From Kalmanozyma brasiliensis GHG001 (taxonomy: Eukaryota; Basidiomycota; Ustilaginomycetes; Ustilaginales), in NCBI RefSeq assembly GCF_000497045.1, contig NW_015961981.1:250401-314400 (forward strand): DNA of 64,000 nt. Reading direction: 5' to 3'. The notes below the pieces were generated by a model. It did not search any database and was not told the DNA's origin. It saw only the letters and a program-made list of their open reading frames with translations. Position numbers and translations under genes: made by a program. Below, one piece after another: positions 41,775 to 51,952 of this stretch (position 1 is its first letter; each line of letters begins with the position of its first letter).

Positions 41775-42899
41775 ATGGGCATCAAAGGCCTCACCGCCCT
41801 CATCTCCGACGAGGCGCCTGGCGCCATCAAGGAGATGGAGATCAAGACCTACTTTGGTCGCAAAGTCGCCATCGACGCCTCCATGTCTCTCTATCAGTTC
41901 CTCATCGCCGTCCGACAGAACGACGGCCAACAGCTCATGACCGAGTCGGGCGAGACCACCTCGCATCTCCTTGGCTTCTTTTACCGAACCCTCCGCATGA
42001 TCGATTACGGCATCAAGCCCATGTACGTTTTCGATGGTACACCGCCTGACCTGAAAAAGGAGCTTCTCCAAAAACGATTCGGTCGCCGAGAGGAAGCGAG
42101 GGAGCAGGAGGAGGAACAAAAGGACGTTGCTGACGTGGAGAAGATGGACCAGCTGGCGCGACGACAGGTTCGACCCACGCGACAGCACAACGAAGAAGTG
42201 CGACACCTGCTCAAGCTCATGGGCATCCCATGTGTGATTGCGCCCTCCGAAGCCGAGGCTCAGTGCGCGGAGCTCGCCCGAGCCGGTAAGGTCTTCGCTG
42301 CAGGATCCGAGGACATGGACACGCTCACCTTCGGAACGCCGATCCTACTCAAGCACCTCACGGCGTCCGAACAGAAGAAGCTGCCTGTCCACCAGGTCGA
42401 CCTGCCCAAAGCGCTCGAAGGGCTCCAGATGTCCATGGCGCAATTCATCGACCTTTGCATCCTGCTCGGTTGCGACTACCTCGACCCCATCAAGGGCATC
42501 GGGCCCAAAACGGCCCTCAAGCTCATCCGAGAGCACAAGACGCTCGAGAACGTCATCGAGCATCTCAAAGAGGAAGGCAAGAAGTCGGTCCAGATCCCCG
42601 AGCACTGGCCGTTCCAGGAGGCGAGGAAGATCTTTGAGAACCCCGACGTGCAGAAGGGCAAGGATCTGGATCTCAAGTGGGACACCCCGGATGTTGAGGG
42701 GATGGTCAAGTTCCTCTGTCAGGACAAAGGGTTCAGCGAGGACAGGGTGAGAAAGGGATGCGAGAAGCTGCAAAAGTCGTTGAGCCAGAAACAGCAGGGC
42801 AGGTTGGATGGGTTCTTTACCGTCAAGCCGGGATCCGCACCACCAAAACGCAAGGCGGAGGACGACAAGAAGAACGCCAAGAAGAAGGGCAAGAAGTGA
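41775..42899 (+). CDS. RAD27: Flap endonuclease 1 (FEN1/Rad27)
   Basis: A 374-residue protein, the normal FEN1 length. The N-terminal domain begins [15 protein letters not shown] and carries [13 protein letters not shown] with the catalytic Asp34. [18 protein letters not shown] supplies further metal ligands. The I domain has [16 protein letters not shown] and [33 protein letters not shown] is the helix-two-turn-helix DNA-binding region. A PCNA-interaction box, QGRLDGFF, lies at 341-348, and the tail is Lys-rich, a nuclear localisation signal. FEN1 removes 5' flaps in Okazaki fragment maturation and long-patch base excision repair. No intron is needed; the frame is complete. Confidence 0.98.
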   Translation: MGIKGLTALISDEAPGAIKEMEIKTYFGRKVAIDASMSLYQFLIAVRQNDGQQLMTESGETTSHLLGFFYRTLRMIDYGIKPMYVFDGTPPDLKKELLQKRFGRREEAREQEEEQKDVADVEKMDQLARRQVRPTRQHNEEVRHLLKLMGIPCVIAPSEAEAQCAELARAGKVFAAGSEDMDTLTFGTPILLKHLTASEQKKLPVHQVDLPKALEGLQMSMAQFIDLCILLGCDYLDPIKGIGPKTALKLIREHKTLENVIEHLKEEGKKSVQIPEHWPFQEARKIFENPDVQKGKDLDLKWDTPDVEGMVKFLCQDKGFSEDRVRKGCEKLQKSLSQKQQGRLDGFFTVKPGSAPPKRKAEDDKKNAKKKGKK

Positions 42900-42943
42900 A
42901 GCACTCGTAGCGATGTTTGCAATGATACCATTTCTTTTTCTTC

Positions 42944-44962
42944 CTAGGCTGTAGTCAACTGCATTGGTTGAGCACGACCGCTCGCACTTCCTCGCAGCCG
43001 GTCTTCCAACACGCTCGTCGTATTGGTCCTCGTCAGCCTATCAATCGTGCCACCCGCCATGTCCCGATACATAAAAGTCTGCTCCGACGTCCCCGTGCCA
43101 TTCGCAATGTGCCCATCCACGAGCACCGACCGCGCCTCCCCTCTCCTGCTCGACAGCGTCGTGTGCGCCAACGCCGCCACTGGGTCGGCATGCACCACCG
43201 TCGTTTCGTCGCCCACCATCTGCCCGAGAGCTTCTGTGCTTGAAGTGGGAGAGATCCTCCGAACGGTCCGGTCGAACTGCTGCGTGACCTGCGCGTCGAA
43301 GCTGCTGTTGGACAGGTAGGATGCAACGTAGAGCGGGTAGTTGTAGTCCAGCTGCACGGCTTGTACATCCTGCAACCCTGCGTCTGACAGAATTTGAAGA
43401 TCGTCCCATGACCAGCTGCTGTCGATGGAGCTGTTGTCGAAGACGACCGACCTCATCCAGCCGTAGCTTCTCTGATCGTTCGTCTGAGCGGTGGCGTTGA
43501 CGTATCCCTCGTTGCCATATTGCGCCTGCTGGTACCAGCCCGCTAGGTACTCTTTCCCAGATCCAGTCCTGATGCTACTCACGACGCCGAACTTCCTGCT
43601 CCTCCGCAGCCCGACCTCGTACGTCAGCGACCCGTTCGTCGTTGGATCGCCTTCCATCGTCCCATCCACCCACCCATCCACCTCGTCCCCACCTTCCACC
43701 CTCACAACCTCGCCCGTCGTCCTCTCGCCCGACTCATCCAGATACACCTGCACATTCCCACTGACAAACCATCCCTCGCCCACCGCCCCTCCCGTCTCGC
43801 CACTTACCACCTTCACCACGAACTCATGCACCTCTCCATCCGTCAACTTCCCCAACCAGGGCGTGATATCCACGTTGTAACTCGGCTGATCGAAGCTCCC
43901 CCAATTAGCGTTTGGTCTCCACAGCAACGGATTCACCCCACCGGTAAACACCACCGGGTAGGGCGTCACGAAGCCGGCGAACCTCCCGTCGATGTGCAGT
44001 TGCACCTCGCGATACGTCCCATGACCGAAGTAGCCTGCGCTAGATAGCGAAGGGGTGAGGAAGCGAGTGGGGAGGTTGGTGTACCAGAACTCTTCGTTTG
44101 CCGTTCCCGATGCGTAGATCTCAACGATCGCTCGGGCTGCGTTTTGTGGGATCGTGAGCGATGTACTGGCGTTGTTCACCCCGGTGATGAGGAAGACCGA
44201 GTTGGCCGTTTGTAAGCGCTTCGATAGGGGCAGTACCAGATCCGGAGCCCTCTCTGCGAGCGGTAGAGCTGCGACACTTGCACGTCGACGATGCTTCCCA
44301 CCTTGCCCAACCACGCCGTCGACGGAAGCAGTGAGGCTCAACGTCACATTCAACGCCCCCGTATACGTTTCATCCACAATGTTCGGCAGGTCAAACACCA
44401 CATCCGCCCTCTGGCTCCACAACGACCAGTATCGTCCCACATCCTTTTGGATGTCCCAATAGACACCCGTGCGGGTGGGCTCCGGATTGTCCAGTCGCAT
44501 CACCTCGACTCCTTGCCCCGTGACATTGTTGCCGATCCACACCGTGCCCAGTCGGTCGAATTGGCGTCCTCGGGTCTCGCCGTGGATGTCGAGGGTGAGA
44601 CCCGTCCAGCTGATTGGATCCGCACAGGGGGTGCCGGAGAACGAGACCAAGGGGTCGAAGAGGAGGTGCGAGGTAGAGCCGTAGCTGTTGGCGAAGGAAC
44701 GATTGACTAGGGTGACCGAGCAGGAGATGCCGGAGTGGGTGAGGATGGGCGCTGGTGGGTGGATCTGGAAGCTTTCGGAGAGCGGTGTCGAGGTTGACTG
44801 CGGCTGCGGTTGACCGTTGGGCGGGGTTGAGCTGGATGTATCACCGCCCGACTGGAACATGGGTGAGCTCCAGATCGACGGGATCTTGAGCTGCTGGCTG
44901 AGCTCAACAGCACCGATGCTTGCGATCGCCGTCACTAGCAGCGCATACTGTGCGAGACGCAT
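42944..44962 (-). CDS. Secreted/vesicular PNGase A-like glycoamidase
   Basis: A 672-residue protein. Residues 1-18 (MRLAQYALLVTAIASIGA) form a signal peptide. After a Ser/Pro/Gln-rich segment the conserved region begins near residue 70. Blocks matching the peptide-N4-(N-acetyl-glucosaminyl)asparagine amidase A family include SWTGLTLDIHGETRGRQFDRLGTVWIGN (shortened here: HGETRGRQFDRLGTVWI), VEVMRLDNPEPTRTGVYW, WYTNLPTRFL and YREVQLHIDGRFAGF. Plant PNGase A cleaves N-glycans from glycopeptides in acidic compartments; fungal members are poorly characterised. Many N-glycosylation sequons are visible. A TATA box lies ~52 nt upstream. Whether the enzyme is active here is not shown by sequence alone. 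Confidence 0.8.
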   Translation of the reverse strand: MRLAQYALLVTAIASIGAVELSQQLKIPSIWSSPMFQSGGDTSSSTPPNGQPQPQSTSTPLSESFQIHPPAPILTHSGISCSVTLVNRSFANSYGSTSHLLFDPLVSFSGTPCADPISWTGLTLDIHGETRGRQFDRLGTVWIGNNVTGQGVEVMRLDNPEPTRTGVYWDIQKDVGRYWSLWSQRADVVFDLPNIVDETYTGALNVTLSLTASVDGVVGQGGKHRRRASVAALPLAERAPDLVLPLSKRLQTANSVFLITGVNNASTSLTIPQNAARAIVEIYASGTANEEFWYTNLPTRFLTPSLSSAGYFGHGTYREVQLHIDGRFAGFVTPYPVVFTGGVNPLLWRPNANWGSFDQPSYNVDITPWLGKLTDGEVHEFVVKVVSGETGGAVGEGWFVSGNVQVYLDESGERTTGEVVRVEGGDEVDGWVDGTMEGDPTTNGSLTYEVGLRRSRKFGVVSSIRTGSGKEYLAGWYQQAQYGNEGYVNATAQTNDQRSYGWMRSVVFDNSSIDSSWSWDDLQILSDAGLQDVQAVQLDYNYPLYVASYLSNSSFDAQVTQQFDRTVRRISPTSSTEALGQMVGDETTVVHADPVAALAHTTLSSRRGEARSVLVDGHIANGTGTSEQTFMYRDMAGGTIDRLTRTNTTSVLEDRLRGSASGRAQPMQLTTA

Positions 44963-45013
44963 CTTTGACGATGAAAACTGCGACAGGGTTGTGTTTGTGA
45001 GAGGCCGGCGCTC

Positions 45014-45021
45014 TATTTATA
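45014..45021 (-). promoter_or_regulatory. TATA box of the PNGase A-like gene
   Basis: TATAAATA on the minus strand, within GGTATAAATAG, centred about 55 nt upstream of the ATG at 44962. This implies a very short leader. The rest of the 360-bp interval 44963-45322 contains no gene. Confidence 0.6.
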
Positions 45022-45322
45022 CCCTTCACCAGCGTGACTGGCCCCAGATCTCGACGGAATGCTGACTCTCGGGCCGTCACCAGCCTCGCTAGACCTTGCG
45101 CCGAGCCGCAGACACCGGCTTCTGTGTGGTCGGTGTGGAAGGCGTTGGTTGCGATAAGAACAACAACACCGGCAACACCACGGCCTACGCTAAATTGACG
45201 TGCGTCTCGGCTAAATCTGGGGGATCGGCAGGATGCGTCTTCTCAGGGTTCACTCTCTCGGCAACCTCAACCATAAACCGAGCGCGATATCAGGATTGAA
45301 CCAAAGCTGTGATTGCTGGCAC

Positions 45323-48130
45323 CTACACACGGGAAGCGACCCAGATAGCGCCTCTGCACCCGGCCGCAATAACCGCCGACAACAAGGCATGCCCTGCCGC
45401 CTGCTGGCTCTCGTGCTCCACCGCAGTATCCAGATGTTCCAGTTCATCATCCCTGAACTCCCGTATGATATCGCTCAGCAACGGCAAACTCGGATGCACG
45501 TCCTCCTTCTCCAGAATCGTCTTCAACTCCTTCAACTGATCATCGTAGTGTTCGCCGATGACGCTTTCGACGGCCTCGGTGCAGGCCATGGCGCTCCGTG
45601 GGCCCAGCAGCGCGGTGACACCGCCGAGCACGCGCCCCGCCACGGACCATACGGGCAGCAGCGCCGATGGTCGAACATTGTGCTGTCGCAACAACGCACG
45701 CATCACCTCGAGATGCTTCTTCTCGGTCTGCCACATTTCTTTCGACAAATCGCGATTCTTGACGTCACCAAGCGCTCCGAACATGTCTGCTTGACCTTGG
45801 TAAATCGTGTTGGCCGCGATCTCGCCAGAGTGGTCGACGCGAAGCATGTCCCGGAGCGCCCGAACCTGGGATGGCGTGAGAGAGGCGAGCGAGGGAGTGG
45901 ACGTGGTCGCTGCCGAGTCGGAGGTGGCCGAGGGACTGGTGTAGGCGTCGGATGCCAGCGGGCCCGTAGAGTGGGAGGAGTGCTGACGGATCTGCTGGAA
46001 GACGGCGGATACCGGCAAAGCGCGAGGTCGCGATGCAGTGTGCAGGCCTCGCCGAGGGGTGGTGGAAAAGGATCGCGATGTAGGCCACGGCGCACTACTG
46101 CGAGTGGTGGTGGAACCTGCTTGACGCATAAACGCGTTCTTGACAAAGCCAAGCTCGTTGATGACCTCCAACCCCGTGCTCCTGGCCCAGACCACACCTC
46201 TGCCGACCACTTCCTTGGCTGCCGTCTTGACCAGTCCATCCCTCTCTCTTTGCTGCTTCCCGCCATCCGCCTGCTGGCTCAGTGGCACAGGTGTACCAGC
46301 ATAGAGCCAATGCAGGTGGTCTACAGCGGAGAGCATCTTTTGGTTCTCCCAGTATCTGTCCCTCGCATAGCCCTTCAGTGCATTGTACGAGCCGAGGTCG
46401 GCACCTGCCCCCAACGCTGATCGCAATGTGCGCGAAAGCGAGCGAACGTCGGCGATGCCCAAGTTGAGACCTTGTCCCGCGAGCGGGTGGATGGTATGCG
46501 CAGCATCGCCGACGAGAACAGTGCGTCCACGGCCAGCCCCCTGCCCAGCTCCCTCCGGTGCGAGACCGACAGCGGCCATGGCACCGGCGAGCAAGCCGGA
46601 CGGCAAGAGCGAAGAGCTATTGAGCGACGCGCCAATGTATGCATCTGCATGCTTGAGGTTGAGTGGGAAGCTGGCGACGCTCTTTGCATTCAGTGAGAGC
46701 ACCTTGGGTGGCACTTCACCGGTGCCGCTCTCGGGTAGAGGCTCGCCTAGCCCACGCTCGACCCATTCGGCTGCTGTTGGGATCTCTGCGTCGAGCCAAG
46801 ACCAATTGCGCTGAACGTTGTCCGGAGTAGGATGCTTGGTGTACTGCACCACGCGCTCGAACAGCCGCTCGATGTACGACCAGGGCAGACGGAATGCTGC
46901 GTCGATCAGCTTGGCGAGTGGCTCGTCAGCAGATCCGGCCGTCTCGCGGTGGAGCAGGGTCAACGCAGCGGCGACTTCGGGCTCGAGCGTCCACACCAAC
47001 GACCCTGTCGAGTCGGACAGTGGGAGGAAAGCGATCGTGCCGCTAGGCAAGAAGCGTTGGTAGGCTGTGAAGCTCACCGGTGGCTCACCATCTTCGATGC
47101 CGCGACACCGCAAGGTGCCAACCAGGCCTCGTCGGTCGTACGGCCAGCCATAGTCGCCGATGCCTGCGTATTTGCGAACAGGAGAGTTGGGTCCGTCCGC
47201 ACCCACGAGCAGCCTCGTCTGAATTGCGTCGCCTGTCGAAAGCTGCACGACAGGCCAAGGATCCTGTTCGGCAGAAGCGCTGTCTGCTTCCGTCTTGGAG
47301 GCGGCAAGGATGGATTCGACTTTGGCGCTGTCCTGGATGCTGCAGATGTCTTTGCCGGGTCCGTGCTCGAGGTATTGCAGCATAGCTTGCTGGAGATTGC
47401 TGATCTCGACCATGACGCTGATTTGGGAAGATGAACCTGCAGCATCGGAAAGGTCAGATGAGTCAAAGTCGAGGAGAGCGCCAGAGAGACCGTCCCAGAC
47501 GCGCATCGAGTTGACGGGGCGAAGGCGGTGTTCCACCAGATACGGGTAGACGCCGATACGTTTGAGCCAGTTGAGGTTTTCAGATGTAAGTGAGATGACG
47601 CGGTTCTCCCAGTCGAGACCGTCAGCCGAGGATGTCGTGGCGGACGAGAATGCCTGGCTCTGTGAGAGATGCTTTGCGCGATCGGCAGACCACGTTCTGA
47701 GGCGACTCAAATCGGAAGCTTCGATAAGGGTGATTGGGTGGGCGTTCGAAAGGCCCGGTGAGCTTACAGCTCCTGAAGCAACGAGATCGCATGCTAGACC
47801 GAGACCGACGACGCCTCCTCCGACGACCACAATGTCAGAGTCGATGTTGTGCGAGTATGGCGATGTAGGAGCGGCCGTGGCCAGTGCACGATGTGGGCCT
47901 GCCTTGGACGCAGAAGATGCCGTGAAGTGCTCTCGAGGGAGAAGCCGAGAAGGTCCTGCCACCGCATTCCGCGTCGCTTGAGTCGATGCTGCCGTCAGTC
48001 CATGTCTGAAAGATCGTGGAGACGCCGGTGGACCTGCTGCAGGTGTGCGGGAGGAGCCGGCCTTCGAAAGGGACCTTGCTGCCGCCGCGAGCGGTCCTGC
48101 CGTTGTTGATGTGCGTGCAAGCCTCGACAT
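45323..48130 (-). CDS. COQ6-COQ7: COQ6-COQ7 fusion: two ubiquinone ring hydroxylases in one frame
   Basis: A single uninterrupted 935-codon frame. Residues 1-90 are an Arg/Ser/Ala-rich mitochondrial presequence. Residues ~95-650 are COQ6: FAD motif DIVVVGGGVVGLGLACDLV (~98-116), a middle block PVRKYAGIGDYGWPYDRRGL, and GDAAHTIHPLAGQGLNLGIA (~540-560), then the normal COQ6 C-terminus. A Ser/Thr/Arg-rich linker (~655-755) follows. Residues ~757-935 are COQ7/Cat5: RVDHSGEIAANTIYQGQ, TEKKHLEVM, EAVESVIGEHY and RDDELEHLDTAVEH give the carboxylate and His ligands of the di-iron site. COQ6 (flavin) performs C5 hydroxylation and COQ7 (di-iron) C6 hydroxylation, with COQ5 and COQ3 steps in the same complex Q. 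Both halves look catalytically complete. Confidence 0.92.
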   Translation of the reverse strand: MSRLARTSTTAGPLAAAARSLSKAGSSRTPAAGPPASPRSFRHGLTAASTQATRNAVAGPSRLLPREHFTASSASKAGPHRALATAAPTSPYSHNIDSDIVVVGGGVVGLGLACDLVASGAVSSPGLSNAHPITLIEASDLSRLRTWSADRAKHLSQSQAFSSATTSSADGLDWENRVISLTSENLNWLKRIGVYPYLVEHRLRPVNSMRVWDGLSGALLDFDSSDLSDAAGSSSQISVMVEISNLQQAMLQYLEHGPGKDICSIQDSAKVESILAASKTEADSASAEQDPWPVVQLSTGDAIQTRLLVGADGPNSPVRKYAGIGDYGWPYDRRGLVGTLRCRGIEDGEPPVSFTAYQRFLPSGTIAFLPLSDSTGSLVWTLEPEVAAALTLLHRETAGSADEPLAKLIDAAFRLPWSYIERLFERVVQYTKHPTPDNVQRNWSWLDAEIPTAAEWVERGLGEPLPESGTGEVPPKVLSLNAKSVASFPLNLKHADAYIGASLNSSSLLPSGLLAGAMAAVGLAPEGAGQGAGRGRTVLVGDAAHTIHPLAGQGLNLGIADVRSLSRTLRSALGAGADLGSYNALKGYARDRYWENQKMLSAVDHLHWLYAGTPVPLSQQADGGKQQRERDGLVKTAAKEVVGRGVVWARSTGLEVINELGFVKNAFMRQAGSTTTRSSAPWPTSRSFSTTPRRGLHTASRPRALPVSAVFQQIRQHSSHSTGPLASDAYTSPSATSDSAATTSTPSLASLTPSQVRALRDMLRVDHSGEIAANTIYQGQADMFGALGDVKNRDLSKEMWQTEKKHLEVMRALLRQHNVRPSALLPVWSVAGRVLGGVTALLGPRSAMACTEAVESVIGEHYDDQLKELKTILEKEDVHPSLPLLSDIIREFRDDELEHLDTAVEHESQQAAGHALLSAVIAAGCRGAIWVASRV

Positions 48131-48718
48131 GGTGCGCGCAGAGGCTACCCGATGCCTTCTTCACTCAATGTATCGAGAGTCTAGTTGATGGTCAAGATGC
48201 AGCTGAGGATTGACGCTGTGCAAGACGAACACATGACGAAGCGGGGCGGCGAGGGCGAGAAGCAAGGCTGCTCGCATAATACGCAGTTGGATAAGTCATG
48301 CTGATGTAATTGCTATTGTTGTCAGATCTCGATAACCGATGACAGCCATATCGCACGATATTCCCATCGGCCCGCCCTTGCTCAACCACGAAATCCGAAC
48401 TGGCAGATCGGCTTTATGCAGCTCTCTGCACACACCGCTGTAGGGTTCAAGCGACTGTGCATGCAAAGCAGTCACTTCGGCCATGTCCGCCTCACAGCAC
48501 AGACGCTGTTGCTGCTTGCCGGACTGGTAGCCGGCCGGCGGTGCAACAGCGCCCTGTGAAACGCCATCCGTTGGTGGCTCGGGATGATCACGAAACGGAA
48601 GGTCAGCTACGTGATGACGAGGATGATCTATTTGAGGCTGGCTCAAGAGAAGGTGAAGAGCAACCAGGCTGAGCTGGTCGAACCGGGCGGAGCGTTGAGA
48701 TAGGCTTGTCAAGGTGGA

Positions 48719-49765
48719 TGACTCGTCGTTGCTCTAAGCTGCCGGCGCATGATGCTCTTTCGATGGTCGAAAAAGATCGCAAATTCTCGAAAATCCACTC
48801 GAAGATAGGCAGCAAGCGAAAGAGCAGAGGTCGAATCGACGCGACACTGCTCAGACGCCCTTTCATAGCTCCAGGGGGGCGGCGCGACTGAGTAAATTGC
48901 TCGATTTTCGGAATGGAGTCATCCGCCTGCGCTGCAGCTTTGCTCAGAGTCACTCGTCCAGTGCCTCGCACTTTACGCCGCCATTATCGCCACCACTCCC
49001 GCAAGGCTAGCAAGCAACATGACTCCTCCTCCCTCACTGTATAGCACAGTAGCGTCTTTGACCTAGCTGATCGCTCTTTGTCATTCGTTTTGAGATGGTC
49101 ATACGTCGAACAAGCGCATGTGCAAAGTTTTACTTGCCTCTCAATGAAGACAAAGAGGAATGCTTGCCAGATGCAATGAAGCGCAAGGCAGCTTGGTTCG
49201 CGCCTCCACACTTGTAGATCTGTGGCTCAGCGCAGCGCAGTCAGAGCGGTTGGTGGTGGCAGTTCGAGTGGCAGTGTGAGGGGTATGACTCTGACTGACT
49301 AGGCGCGCGAATTTCCAACAAGGTCGAGGCTTGGACTTGCCGATTCGAGGGATGCTCAGGGTCTCTCGCCTGTGGTGCTGCTGCCCCCTGCCGCCACCTA
49401 ATTTCGATTTGACTGACAACTGACCGCCACTCACAGCTGCTGCTGCTGCTGCTTGCTGCTGAGCGCCTGTCTAAGTGTGCCACTCAACCGCCTGCCTGTC
49501 AGTCTATCAAGCTGAGCCCTCCTCCTCCCCACTGTGCCGCTCTGTGACTCAGACCATGATCACTGCCTCCGCCACTCTCCTCCGCTCCCCCTCACCACAA
49601 GAAGCTTCTCGTCCTCATCCTTGTTTCTCGAGTCTTACTTCTGTCGTCACCACCACTCATAGCAACCGACTCAGCCATAGCATACGCGTCCACAGCTCAG
49701 CACAGCTTAGCTTACTGTCGACTCAGCTCTCCTCATCACCGACTTGCCCGATTCTTCACTGACTC
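48719..49765. promoter_or_regulatory. Cluster of seven TGACTC (Gcn4/bZIP-type) sites
   Basis: TGACTC occurs at 48719-48724, 49020-49025, 49286-49291, 49545-49550 and 49760-49765, and as GAGTCA at 48916-48921 and 48947-48952. The site at 49545-49551 is the full palindrome TGACTCA. About 0.5 such hexamers would be expected by chance in 1.05 kb counting both strands. Gcn4/CPC1 bZIP factors bind this core. Confidence 0.5.
49436..49461 (+). repeat. Short CTG/GCT trinucleotide run
   Basis: An interrupted run of GCTGCT units (about eight triplets with one T insertion) in the region upstream of the cyclin. It is non-coding. Confidence 0.6.
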
Positions 49766-50437
49766 GTGCTCAGCTCCTTACCTCCTCATCCTCATCGACT
49801 GCTCCCCGCTACTGTCGTCAACCGAACTCAGCTTTGGACAACGGCCACACTGTCCATCCTGGCGCTCCTGTTCATTCAGTAGCCCAAGTCATCGCGACTC
49901 AGCCCGCCACTCTGTACCTCTAAAGAGCTCAGTTGGCGCCTCTTTTGCGACTGCCTCAACCCAAACTCAGCTTTCTATCTTGCTACACTATATCCTCACT
50001 TTCAATGATTTCTCACGTCGTCATCCCCTCGTGGGACCTTTAGGACACCCATCTGCATTCCAGATTGTACCTCCAAGGTCCCCGTCTTCATCGACGCTCA
50101 GAACGTTCTCAACTCGGCACATCGTCGCGCTGTTACGCTCTCGGCATCACCCAGCGAGCCACCCTACACTCAACCTGTAGGACCTCGCGATCCACCCTCC
50201 CAACTTTCAGGATTGCGGTCTCCATCGCCATCCATCCGGTCCTTATCTACGTGAATTGGTTTCGTCGCATCGGCCTATCATCATCATCATCTATTTCTTC
50301 TCTCTCCGACATCTCACCCAGCAGATCTGCTCGCTTCACCTATCCATCAGTGAAGCTGGTTGACTTGCATTGACTTATCAGATAGAGTGTAGCATCGCAG
50401 CCCCTCTCTGATACTTCTTCCGCACCGGCTCGCAACA

Positions 50438-51952
50438 ATGCAGCCGTTCGGTCTTTACGCTCCGACCATGGTCATCGATGGCGCAACCCTGCCCATCTCA
50501 GACTATGTTGAGCTCAACGGCCTCAATTTGGCAAGCCACACCACTGCCCTCGAGCAGTCGGTGCTTGGCAAGCCTCACCTCGTCTCCACCGCCAATGGTC
50601 TCGCACTGCAGCCTCCCACCAGCAGCCTCGGCAAGCGTTCTCGGTCCAACTCGGATGCTTCGTCGTCGTCCTCTTCCTCGGGATCAGTCGCCAGTCACCA
50701 CGCTTCTGTCTTCTCCGTCTTCGACAATGACGGATCCGAGGCCGCCTTCGACTCGCAGACCAGCCTCGGCGAGCAGACTCCCTCGTCTCGTAAGAGCTCG
50801 ATGAGCTCGACGAGCATTCACCCCATCTCTCAGCAGCAACAGCTTGAACAGCTCGCCGCATGGCGGGCCGAGCTTCTGGCCTCATCTGAGTCGTCCGACC
50901 GCGAACACTGTGCTAAACGTATTCGCAATCTCCAGAGCGAAGTCGTCCGACTCGCTTCCGAAGTCGTTCATGTCGCTTCGCAGCCAGTACCCCAGCCTGC
51001 CCAGCCTGCCGCTGCTCCCCACGCTGTCCCAGGTCCCAGCATCTCACCTGCTTCTTCCTCGACGTCGTCTTCGTCTTCGGAAGGTTCCAAGACTGCCCTC
51101 GTCGATTGCCTAGTCGGTAAGTAGAAAGTCTTGAAGTCGCGCGCATCTCTATTCTGAATCTGAACCAGGCTGCTGACGCTCCGAGTTCGGCGTCTTCCTC
51201 TCGCTCGTCGCCATTCTATAGATGCTGCATGCAGAACACTCGACAGCATCTGGGCTCCCTCCACTGCTTGTGATTTGGCCAAGGGACAGGACGCCCTTCC
51301 ACTGCAGGTCTTTGTGCGCGAGACTCTTCGTCGCGGTCGCACTTCTTGCTCTACCCTGCAAGCTGCTCTGCTCTACTGCGTTAGACTCGGCCGAGCCACC
51401 GAAGCATCAAAGCAGAACGAGGCGATCAGCTCGCCCTCGCTCGGCATGACCAGGGAAGAGGCGGGCCTGACCCGCTGCCCGCGACGCATGTTCCTCGCCT
51501 CGGTCATCACCGCCTCCAAGTTTGTGCAGGATCGCTGCTACTCGAACCGAGCCTGGTCCAAGATCTCGGGTCTCTCGATCAAGGATCTGGGCAAGCTCGA
51601 GCGGGCCTTCCTCAAGGCCATCGACTACCAACTCGTGGTCCCAGAGGGCGACTGGGAGGCCTGGACTGCCGAGCTCAAGCGCACTCGTTTCGGTCAGCAC
51701 GCCGCCTCGACTGAAGCTCACGATGTGCGTGGCCGTCGCAGCAGCTTGAGCCGTTCGCAGTCGGACAACGTCACTGGTGCCGGTGTTGCTCCTGACACCG
51801 AGCTTCGAGCTGCCAGCCCGTTCTTGCCCTCGCAGGTGCAGCCCAAGTATCGTCACCTCGGCGATGATCAGCAGCTGTCGCTTGCCACGGCAGCAGACCC
51901 GGCTCTGCCTTTCCCCCGCGCTGGCGCAGCCACAGTCTCTGCTGAGCTGTGA
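50438..51952 (+). CDS. Pcl-type (Pho85/Cdk5-partner) cyclin
   Basis: Two exons, 50438-51116 and 51222-51952, give 469 residues. The 105-nt intron has donor GTAAGT, a GCTGAC branch site near 51170 and acceptor CTATAG; it joins LVDCLV to DAACRTLDSIWAPS and restores the cyclin box. The box (~220-345) reads LDSIWAPS, LPLQVFVRETLRRGRTSCSTL, then CPRRMFLASVITASKFVQDR and SNRAWSKISGLSIKDLGKLE, typical of Pcl1/2/5/9-class cyclins. The flanks are Ser-rich. Pcl cyclins direct Pho85-type CDKs in G1 progression, polarity or Gcn4 turnover; in Ustilago a Pcl12 cyclin controls polar growth, and this could be that gene or a sister. The Cak1-like kinase lies downstream, convergent. Confidence 0.85.

Larger units (their letters stand above)
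48131..50437. promoter_or_regulatory. 2.3-kb divergent region upstream of the Pcl cyclin and COQ6-COQ7
   Basis: No frame here shows a domain. The right part (about 49470-50430) is pyrimidine-rich on the plus strand with many CTCAGC repeats, and is probably the cyclin mRNA leader. The left and centre carry seven TGACTC sites (listed separately) and one ACGCGT at 49684-49689. An SCB-like CACGAAA lies at 48387-48393. Such size is unusual among the divergent regions of this window (mostly 280-630 bp). Confidence 0.5.

Noticed and set aside
45233..46420. A 395-codon plus-strand frame opposite COQ7
   Set aside because: It is antisense to the di-iron domain with clear ligands; no independent motif.
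48430..48470. GGTTCAA-like B-box, considered as a tRNA gene
   Set aside because: No matching A-box or cloverleaf stems could be drawn around it; other GGTTCGA matches lie inside coding genes.
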